Part shown: positions 1-4,436 of the stretch, one piece after another
Numbering within the stretch: position 1 is the stretch's first letter
Layout of the letters: each line of letters starts with the position of its first letter
From: Candidatus Methanogasteraceae archaeon UBA261
GTDB taxonomy: Archaea > Halobacteriota > Methanosarcinia > Methanosarcinales > Methanogasteraceae
Direction of reading: 5' to 3'
Assembly: GCA_002506015.1 (NCBI GenBank)
Contig: DAWR01000177.1
Span: forward strand, 1 to 5,968
DNA: 5,968 nucleotides
The notes under the pieces: generated by a model
The model's input: only the letters and a program-made list of their open reading frames with translations
The model's database searches: none
What the model was told of the DNA's origin: nothing
Translations under genes and position numbers: made by a program

Positions 1-1
1 C

Positions 2-48
2 CATGGTGAACACCCGGGAGAATGGTTATATTGCACACTATAATAAAC
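2..48 (-). promoter_or_regulatory. Possible promoter, RBS and start codon of a gene leaving the window on the left
   Basis: Read on the minus strand, positions 48-38 give GTTTATTATAG, a reasonable archaeal TATA-box match and close to the TTTATTA core seen before the secretion ATPase. About 24 bases further on is GGGTG (15-11), a plausible Shine-Dalgarno remnant, then six bases and an ATG at 4-2. The geometry (TATA about 35 bases before the start, short leader) fits an archaeal gene start. Only one codon of the putative gene is in the window, so its product is unknown. The AT-rich box could be chance. Confidence 0.3.
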
Positions 49-74
49 TATCGTATGTTAGGACACTACCCACT

Positions 75-120
75 TCTCGCAGACCCGTGATCCTTTCTCA
101 TGTAATCTCGATCTGCGAGA
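75..120. repeat. 9-bp inverted repeat with 28-base spacer in the left intergenic stretch
   Basis: TCTCGCAGA at 75-83 is the exact reverse complement of TCTGCGAGA at 112-120. The right arm can instead form a small local hairpin, TCTCG (106-110) with CGAGA (116-120) around a 5-base loop, so the two folds exclude each other. The repeat lies between the end of the small membrane-protein gene (141) and the putative leftward promoter (about 48). It has no following T-run on either strand, so it does not look like a simple terminator. It could be a protein-binding site or a structured 3' end of the minus-strand transcript; nothing here decides which. Confidence 0.4.
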
Positions 121-140
121 CTCGTTGACAAACCCCGATT

Positions 141-512
141 TCAGCCACTCTTGTGCTTAAATACCCCCACTTCTTCGCATCGTTTCAATATATTTTCGTG
201 ATGTGTCAATATCCCGTAGATTATATCGTCCCTGATCTCTTTAATGTCTCTTATGCTTTGATTTGGACGGTTTCCCCGATAAAGAGACGTTATAAACAAA
301 AAAACCGAGACGGTGAGAAGTATACACCCAACAACGCCGAACCAAATAATACCAATACACATGAACACAATTCCACCCAGAAATGTAAGTATACCAATCG
401 CAACCATTCCATCTGCCACTAATGACCGCATCCGACGATCAGATATCTCCCAATTCAAAAACAGTATCCAATCGGTAGGTGAAAATGGATAATCGCCGCC
501 CCCCCTTTTCAT
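141..512 (-). CDS. Small two-span membrane protein of unknown function
   Basis: The 123-residue product is not one I recognise. It opens with a short polar and aromatic stretch (residues 1-30). Two adjacent hydrophobic segments follow, at about 31-54 and 56-78, rich in Ile, Val, Leu, Phe and Gly. It ends in a charged, probably helical tail (about 82-118). Arg26, Arg27 and Arg29 before the first span and Arg79 and Arg82 after the second suggest, by the positive-inside rule, a membrane hairpin with both ends in the cytoplasm. The clean hydrophobic pattern favours this frame over an 89-codon frame on the other strand (153-422). It follows atpB on the same strand after 53 bases, so it may be co-transcribed, but it does not resemble subunit D or any other ATP synthase subunit. 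No good Shine-Dalgarno precedes the ATG at 512, and a run of seven G lies just inside the gene, so the exact start is uncertain. Confidence 0.6.
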   Translation of the reverse strand: MKRGGGDYPFSPTDWILFLNWEISDRRMRSLVADGMVAIGILTFLGGIVFMCIGIIWFGVVGCILLTVSVFLFITSLYRGNRPNQSIRDIKEIRDDIIYGILTHHENILKRCEEVGVFKHKSG

Positions 513-556
513 CAGGCATTTTTATTATCCAAATAACGCCCCACTCCCTCGCACAA

Positions 557-578
557 TCGCGCGAATCACTTCGCGCGA
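557..578 (-). other. Perfect 9-bp hairpin with GUGA tetraloop enclosing the atpB stop codon
   Basis: On the transcribed (minus) strand TCGCGCGAA (578-570) pairs perfectly with TTCGCGCGA (565-557) around the 4-base loop GTGA (569-566). As RNA the loop is GUGA, a member of the very stable GNRA tetraloop class, and its last three bases are the UGA stop codon of atpB. The 5' arm encodes the last residues (Arg-Ala-Lys, plus the final base of the His codon). No U-run follows directly, so it is not a textbook terminator. A transcript 3' end or processing signal, an mRNA stabiliser, or a brake on reading into the next gene are all possible. The structure is seen directly; the role is inferred. Confidence 0.6.
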
Positions 579-1942
579 TGTGCCGGATGATACTTGTTGA
601 TCATCTCAGTATCAATCCGCGTCAGCTGAGCCTCAGGAAGCTCCGCGAGCAGACGCCACCCAATCTCAAGCGTCGTCTCAATCGATCGGTCCTCGTCCTT
701 GCCCTGCCGCACAAACTGATCCTCAAACATGTCAGCAAACTCAAGGAACTTCCGATCACGCTCAGAGAGCGCGTCCTTTCCAACGATTGCGACAAGACCT
801 CTGAGATCGTTTCCCTCGGCGTAAGCAGCGTACATCTGATCTGATACCGCTTTGTGATCTTCTCTTGTCCTGCCCTCGCCTATCCCAGAGTTCATCAGCC
901 GTGAAAGCGATGGCAGCACGTTGATCGGCGGGTAGATACCCTTCCTGTGCAAATCTCGTGAGACCACAATCTGCCCCTCTGTGATGTACCCACTCAGGTC
1001 CGGTATCGGGTGGGTGATGTCGTCGCCAGGCATCGAGAGGATCGGAAACTGCGTGACAGATCCTTTCCGTCCCTTAATAACACCTGCACGCTCGTAGATC
1101 ATCGAGAGATCCGTGTACATGTATCCAGGATAGCCCCGCCGCCCTGGAACCTCCTCTCTTGCTGCGCCCATCTGCCGCAGAGCCTCTGCGTAGTTGGTCA
1201 TGTCTGTTAAGACCACAAGCACATGCATGTCGTGCTCATAAGCAAGATACTCGGCTGCTGTGAGCGCAAGTCTCGGCGTGATCAGCCGTTCGACAGCAGG
1301 GTCGTCTGCAAGGTTCAGGAAGATTACTGCTCGCTCGAGAGCGCCTGTTCGCTCAAAGTCCCGCATGAACGACTGTGCTTCCTCGTTTGTGATACCCATT
1401 CCCGCGAAGACCACGGCAAACGCCTCCTCGCTTCCGAGCACCTTTGCCTGTCGTGCGATCTGGAGCGCAATCTCGTTGTGCGGAAGTCCTGAACCAGAGA
1501 AGATCGGGAGTTTCTGCCCCCTGACAAGCGTGTTCATGCCATCGATTGTGGATATTCCGGTCTGGATAAACTCTGCTGGCGGTTCTCGTGCGTACGGGTT
1601 CATGGCAGCGCCATTGATGTCGAGCCGGTCCTCCGGAACGATCCTCGGTCCGCCATCGAGCGGGTCACCCGATCCTGAGAGGATTCGTCCCAGCAGATCA
1701 ATTGAGACCGGGAGTTTGATCGTTTCGCCTGTGAACCTGACCCCGCATTGCAGGTCCAGTCCGCCTGTACCCTCGAAGACCTGAACCACAACAATGTCCT
1801 TTGAGGTGTCGAGAACCTGTCCTCGTTTCGTGGTTCCATCACCCAGTTTGATGTAGACGAGTTCATTGTATCCGACTGGCTCTGTCTTCTCAACAAAGAT
1901 CAGCGGTCCTGATATCTCATTGATCGTTTTATATTCCTTCAT
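566..1942 (-). CDS. atpB: A-type ATP synthase subunit B (non-catalytic head subunit)
   Basis: The 458-residue product is the regulatory, non-catalytic B subunit of the archaeal A1Ao ATP synthase. It alternates with subunit A in the A3B3 head at the cytoplasmic face of the membrane. It has the usual N-terminal beta-barrel (about 1-75), a nucleotide-binding-like core (about 75-350) and a C-terminal helical domain. In place of a Walker A loop it carries SGSGLPHNE (149-157), without the Gly-Lys-Thr ending, as expected for a B subunit. Other family landmarks are the GRRGYPGYMYTDL stretch (267-279), ITHPIPDLSGYITEGQ (309-324) and the alpha/beta ATPase signature from Pro339 to Ser347 (PINVLPSLS). 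Length is normal and no key stretch is missing. The ATG directly abuts the atpA stop (TAGATG), with a G-rich stretch in the last codons of atpA as ribosome-binding site, which suggests translational coupling. Archaeal atpB is not the bacterial a subunit of the same symbol. Confidence 0.97.
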   Translation of the reverse strand: MKEYKTINEISGPLIFVEKTEPVGYNELVYIKLGDGTTKRGQVLDTSKDIVVVQVFEGTGGLDLQCGVRFTGETIKLPVSIDLLGRILSGSGDPLDGGPRIVPEDRLDINGAAMNPYAREPPAEFIQTGISTIDGMNTLVRGQKLPIFSGSGLPHNEIALQIARQAKVLGSEEAFAVVFAGMGITNEEAQSFMRDFERTGALERAVIFLNLADDPAVERLITPRLALTAAEYLAYEHDMHVLVVLTDMTNYAEALRQMGAAREEVPGRRGYPGYMYTDLSMIYERAGVIKGRKGSVTQFPILSMPGDDITHPIPDLSGYITEGQIVVSRDLHRKGIYPPINVLPSLSRLMNSGIGEGRTREDHKAVSDQMYAAYAEGNDLRGLVAIVGKDALSERDRKFLEFADMFEDQFVRQGKDEDRSIETTLEIGWRLLAELPEAQLTRIDTEMINKYHPAHRAK

Positions 1943-3673
1943 CTAAACCGCCCCCCGGATCGCATCAAATTCTTTGTCCATTGCAGAGAGGACGATATTC
2001 AGCTTCTCATCGAACTCTTTCTCGAACTTGACCTTTGAGAGGTCGTCCTTCGATTTCACAGAGGTGATGTCCTCGAGTTCGGCTCCGCCCTCCAGAGCGG
2101 TGTTTGCGAGGTCAGAATACTTCATGATCGCTTTCATTAGCTTGTACTGCTTGTCCATCTCACAGAACGTGTCAACGTCGTGGTATGCATTCTGCTGCAG
2201 AAAATACTCCCGGATCATGCGTGCTACCTCGAGTGTGAGCTGCTGATCCTCAGGAAGCGCATCAGAACCAACGAGCTGTACGATCTCCTGCAGTTCGGAC
2301 TCCTTCTGAAGAATCTCCATTGCATCGCTGCGCAAGAGTGGCCAGTCTGGCGATATATGTTCGTTGTACCAGTCCGCAAGTGCGTCCGTGTACAGGCTGT
2401 AACTCTCAAGCCAGTTGATGGACGGGAAATGTCTGCGTTGCGAGAGCTTTGAGTCAAGAGCCCAGAATACCTTCACAATACGCAGCGTGTTCTGGGTTAC
2501 AGGTTCTGAGAAGTCACCGCCCGGCGGCGATACTGCGCCGATGACAGTGACAGACCCCTTCGCACCCGAGAGCGTCTCAACGCTCCCTGCACGCTCATAG
2601 AACTCAGAGAGCCGCGCTGCGAGGTATGCCGGGTACCCTTCCTCACCTGGCATCTCCTCGAGCCGGGATGATATCTCACGCATGGCTTCAGCCCATCTCG
2701 ACGTTGAATCAGCCATCAGCGAGACATCATAGCCCATGTCCCTGAAGTATTCTGCAATCGTGATCCCGGTGTAGACCGACGCCTCTCTCGCAGCAACCGG
2801 CATGTTTGACGTGTTTGCGATCAGGACGGTTCGTTCCATCAGTGGCTCGCCGGTCTTCGGGTCATCGAGTTCTGGGAACTCGTTTAAGACATCAGCCATC
2901 TCGTTACCTCGCTCGCCGCATCCGATGTAGATGACAATCTCGGTATCGCTCCACTTCGCAAGCTGTTGCTGGGTTACCGTCTTTCCACTACCGAATGGTC
3001 CCGGAATTGCGGCAGTTCCGCCCTTTGCAACAGGGAAAAGCCCATCGAGGATCCGCTGTCCTGTGATGAGCGGTGTGTCCGGCATCAGCTTCTTGCGAAC
3101 CGGTCTTGACTCACGCACTGGCCACTTCTGCATCAACGTGAGTTCGGTTTCGTCCGCAAGCTTGCAGACACACTCAGTCACGGTGAACGACCCCGACTTA
3201 ATCTCGTCAACGACGCCTGCGACATTTGGGGGAACCATGATCCTGTGCTCGATATGGGTCTCCTGAACCGTTCCGATGACGTCCCCACCAGCAACTTTTG
3301 TGCCTTTGGTAATCGCGGGCTTAAATTCCCACTTCTTCTCACGATCGAGACCCGGCGCAGTTACGCCGCGCTCAATGAAATCACCCATCTTCTCCAGGAG
3401 CACGGGCAGTGGTCGCTGGATACCATCGTAGACGCTTGTCAGAAGCCCGGGTCCGAGTTCGACAGAGAGCGACATGGACGTGTTCTCGACAGGTTCGCCG
3501 GGCGCGATTCCCGATGTGTCCTCATAGACCTGAACGGTCGATTTGGCACCCTCAATTCCGATCACCTCGCCCATGAGCCCCTCTTTACCGACCTTGACCA
3601 CGTCGTACATCTTTGTGGGCACATCAATGACCGTAACGACCGGTCCTGCTATCCGATATACTGTTCCTTTCAT
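1943..3673 (-). CDS. atpA: A-type ATP synthase subunit A (catalytic head subunit)
   Basis: The 576-residue product is the catalytic A subunit of the archaeal ATP synthase, making ATP from ADP and phosphate in the A3B3 head. Its order is an N-terminal barrel (about 1-75), the A/V-type-specific non-homologous insert (about 110-185), the nucleotide-binding core and a helical C-terminus. The P-loop is GPFGSGKT (225-232, Lys231). The catalytic glutamate is in GCGERGNE (251-258, Glu254). The Walker B aspartate is in SLMADSTSR (Asp322), and the PSINWLESYS signature is at 417-426. Length is normal. I place the start at the ATG of 3673-3671, giving MKGTVYRIAGPVV as in relatives. A TTG two codons earlier (3679) is possible but less likely. 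This ATG overlaps the atpF stop as ATGA (3673-3670), a classic coupled junction, and the TAG stop (1945-1943) is followed at once by the atpB ATG. Confidence 0.97.
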   Translation of the reverse strand: MKGTVYRIAGPVVTVIDVPTKMYDVVKVGKEGLMGEVIGIEGAKSTVQVYEDTSGIAPGEPVENTSMSLSVELGPGLLTSVYDGIQRPLPVLLEKMGDFIERGVTAPGLDREKKWEFKPAITKGTKVAGGDVIGTVQETHIEHRIMVPPNVAGVVDEIKSGSFTVTECVCKLADETELTLMQKWPVRESRPVRKKLMPDTPLITGQRILDGLFPVAKGGTAAIPGPFGSGKTVTQQQLAKWSDTEIVIYIGCGERGNEMADVLNEFPELDDPKTGEPLMERTVLIANTSNMPVAAREASVYTGITIAEYFRDMGYDVSLMADSTSRWAEAMREISSRLEEMPGEEGYPAYLAARLSEFYERAGSVETLSGAKGSVTVIGAVSPPGGDFSEPVTQNTLRIVKVFWALDSKLSQRRHFPSINWLESYSLYTDALADWYNEHISPDWPLLRSDAMEILQKESELQEIVQLVGSDALPEDQQLTLEVARMIREYFLQQNAYHDVDTFCEMDKQYKLMKAIMKYSDLANTALEGGAELEDITSVKSKDDLSKVKFEKEFDEKLNIVLSAMDKEFDAIRGAV

Positions 3674-3966
3674 TTCCAAAGATCAACACCTACTGCGCTT
3701 TTAATTTTCTCTCTTAGCTGAGTAGTCTCGCCGCCTCCAACCAGAACCACCGTCGGCTCGATCGATTCACCGAGCGTCGATTGCAGTGCAGCCGGAAGAA
3801 GCGACACGTCATCGTTATGCATAATTAGTATCCCGACGTCCTCGTCACCGAGCACATCGTGCACTGTCGAGTCCATAGTCTCGAGAGTCGTTTCGTAAGT
3901 CTTCCTTATACCTGCGAGTTTGAATCCGAGCGTGAAATCACCACGTCCGATTACTGCGAGTTCCAT
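3670..3966 (-). CDS. atpF: A-type ATP synthase subunit F (central stalk)
   Basis: The 98-residue product matches subunit F of archaeal ATP synthases, a small Rossmann-like protein of the rotating central stalk that contacts subunit D and the A3B3 head. Family traits are the opening MELAVIGRGDFTLGFKLAGI, the ILIMHNDD strand (46-53), the IEPTVVLVGGG stretch (69-79) and a C-terminal helix (about 82-92). Length is typical (about 100). The start at 3966 is supported by AGGTGAT (3976-3970), which pairs well with the archaeal 16S 3' end, three bases before the ATG. The gene precedes atpA with a 4-base overlap. In the common euryarchaeal order subunit C precedes F, but here F is first, behind what looks like its own promoter. 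Archaeal atpF is unrelated to the bacterial b subunit of that symbol. Confidence 0.93.
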   Translation of the reverse strand: MELAVIGRGDFTLGFKLAGIRKTYETTLETMDSTVHDVLGDEDVGILIMHNDDVSLLPAALQSTLGESIEPTVVLVGGGETTQLREKIKSAVGVDLWK

Positions 3967-3969
3967 TGC

Positions 3970-4031
3970 ATCACCTGTAAATCGGTATGTTCTATCATTG
4001 CTTCAACAGATGTTCCCCATCTGATAAAAAT
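3970..4031 (-). promoter_or_regulatory. Probable atpFAB promoter and ribosome-binding site
   Basis: On the minus strand an AT-rich box GATTTTTATC (4030-4021) lies about 55 bases before the atpF start. An archaeal TATA box there would put the transcription start near 4000 and leave a leader of about 35 bases ending in the strong site AGGTGAT (3976-3970). There is no coding sequence upstream that could carry transcription into atpF, which makes a local promoter likely. The TATA box is not a perfect consensus, so its exact position is a guess. Confidence 0.45.
4007..4023. repeat. 6-bp palindrome between the atpF TATA-like box and transcription start
   Basis: CAGATG (4007-4012) and CATCTG (4018-4023) form an inverted repeat with a 5-base centre. 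It sits just downstream of the TATA-like box proposed for atpFAB and upstream of the predicted transcript start. This is where archaeal repressors often bind to block RNA polymerase recruitment. The dyad is seen directly; an operator role is inference, and a 6-bp dyad can arise by chance. Confidence 0.3.
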
Positions 4032-4036
4032 CTGTA

Positions 4037-4060
4037 GGTGCATGTTCGGGTGCATGTTCG
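4037..4060. repeat. Perfect 12-bp tandem repeat, two copies
   Basis: GGTGCATGTTCG occurs twice head to tail (4037-4048 and 4049-4060) with no mismatch. The period of 12 bases is close to one DNA helical turn, so two protein copies would sit on nearly the same face. The pair lies just behind (upstream of) the proposed atpF TATA box, where archaeal activators bind. It may equally be a recent slippage duplication. No third copy is present. Confidence 0.75.
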
Positions 4061-4149
4061 TCTATGGCTCTCTGTGCCCTGCCTGATTGATTGTTTTGTG
4101 AATGCGTTTTGATTGCTACAGCCGCGTTCGCAAGCTTGTAACAACCTTG

Positions 4150-4244
4150 CCACAAGTCTACCTAAAGGTATCGAGGCGATATTGGGGACTTTTCATTATT
4201 TTTTGGAACGCGAAAAATTGCGATACAGGCTCAATAACTTGTGG
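4150..4244. repeat. 8-bp inverted repeat closing a stem with an inner small hairpin
   Basis: CCACAAGT (4150-4157) is the exact reverse complement of ACTTGTGG (4237-4244). Just inside the left arm is a compact hairpin TACC-TAAA-GGTA (4159-4170). The enclosed part also holds a T-rich patch (4191-4204) and two copies of GCGATA. With the neighbouring hairpin at 4250-4320 it suggests two side-by-side stems, as in a folded RNA or a composite palindromic element. An isolated 8-bp pair could be chance. Confidence 0.35.
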
Positions 4245-4249
4245 TGGGG

Positions 4250-4320
4250 ACCGCGAGATTACACAGTCTGCGAAGCAGCGGCGCAGTCATCTTCGCAAGA
4301 TTTCTGTGTTAACTCGCGGT
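4250..4320. other. Long imperfect hairpin, candidate structured RNA or palindromic element
   Basis: ACCGCGAG (4250-4257) pairs with CTCGCGGT (4313-4320). After one bulged A (4258), TTACACAG (4259-4266) pairs with CTGTGT and AA (4304-4309, 4311-4312), skipping one T (4310). Further in, TGCGAAG (4269-4275) pairs with CTTCGCA (4291-4297). That is about 23 pairs in a 71-base unit with small bulges, far beyond what chance gives at this spacing. An ACA follows the stem at 4325-4327, as in H/ACA guide RNAs, but I see no clear guide pocket or kink-turn, so that identity is not claimed. Strand is undecided, because both strands fold alike apart from G-U pairs. Confidence 0.5.
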
Positions 4321-4369
4321 TGCTACAGTAGCTCAGGCAACCTCTCAAAAAACAACCTGAACCCCAATA

Positions 4370-4426
4370 CGCCGCGCGGCGAAGATTTATTAAGAGTGCA
4401 GCGCAATAAATAGAGATAGAGGAGGG
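4370..4426 (+). promoter_or_regulatory. Promoter and ribosome-binding site of the secretion ATPase, with upstream palindrome
   Basis: GATTTATTAA (4385-4394, approximate) is a good archaeal TATA box about 45 bases before the ATG, predicting a transcription start near 4415. The sequence directly before it is a perfect 12-bp palindrome CGCCGCGCGGCG (4370-4381), abutting or overlapping the place where TFB contacts DNA, so a bound regulator there could control initiation. AGAGGAGGG (4418-4426) is a strong Shine-Dalgarno site ten bases before the ATG at 4437. Box and palindrome are seen; their use is inferred. Confidence 0.55.
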
Positions 4427-4436
4427 TTGGTAGGTT

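Larger units (their letters stand above)
4113..4328. mobile_element. MITE-like structured segment flanked by 9-bp direct repeats (tentative)
   Basis: TTGCTACAG occurs at 4113-4121 and again at 4320-4328, resembling a 9-bp target duplication. The 198 bases between begin with CCGCG and end with CGCGG, a minimal 5-bp terminal inverted repeat. Inside are an 8-bp stem (4150-4157 with 4237-4244), a long imperfect hairpin at the right end (4250-4320) and an 8-bp direct repeat TTCGCAAG (4127-4134, 4292-4299). It encodes no recognisable protein; the frames open here are short. A small non-autonomous transposable element is one reading and a structured RNA is another. A 9-bp repeat in a region this size has a substantial chance of being accidental, so the call rests on the combination of features. 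Confidence 0.3.

Noticed and set aside
3..128. 41-codon plus-strand frame at the left edge, possibly the end of a gene from outside
   Set aside because: The composition is unremarkable, there is no recognisable motif, and it overlaps the inverted repeat and the likely leftward promoter. It cannot be judged without more sequence to the left.
153..422. 89-codon plus-strand frame opposite the membrane protein
   Set aside because: The minus strand shows a coherent two-span membrane pattern, while this frame is polar, Asn/Thr/His-rich and has no ribosome-binding site.
513..556. Intrinsic terminator after atpB
   Set aside because: The hairpin at 557-578 is not followed by a U-run on the transcribed strand; the next bases are G-rich.
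1260..1784. 174-codon plus-strand frame opposite atpB
   Set aside because: Antisense shadow of the strongly conserved atpB coding sequence; Ser/Arg/Pro-rich composition typical of such shadows.
3674..3679. TTG start for atpA two codons upstream of the ATG
   Set aside because: The ATG at 3673 gives the family-typical N-terminus and an ATGA overlap with the atpF stop. The TTG adds only two residues and has no better ribosome-binding site.
4250..4327. H/ACA guide RNA
   Set aside because: A stem followed by ACA is present, but the internal loop is too small and lopsided for a guide pocket and no kink-turn can be recognised.
4102..4413. 103-codon plus-strand frame in the divergent intergenic region, and a shorter 72-codon frame overlapping it (4113-4331)
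   Set aside because: Both run through the long hairpin and the direct repeats, lack a ribosome-binding site, have no hydrophobic or domain pattern, and overlap the secretion-ATPase promoter. They would be worth revisiting only if the segment proves to be a dispersed repeat.
3967..4436. tRNA, RNase P RNA, SRP RNA or CRISPR array in the intergenic region
   Set aside because: None of the conserved landmarks of these RNAs is visible, and the repeats present are not regularly spaced.
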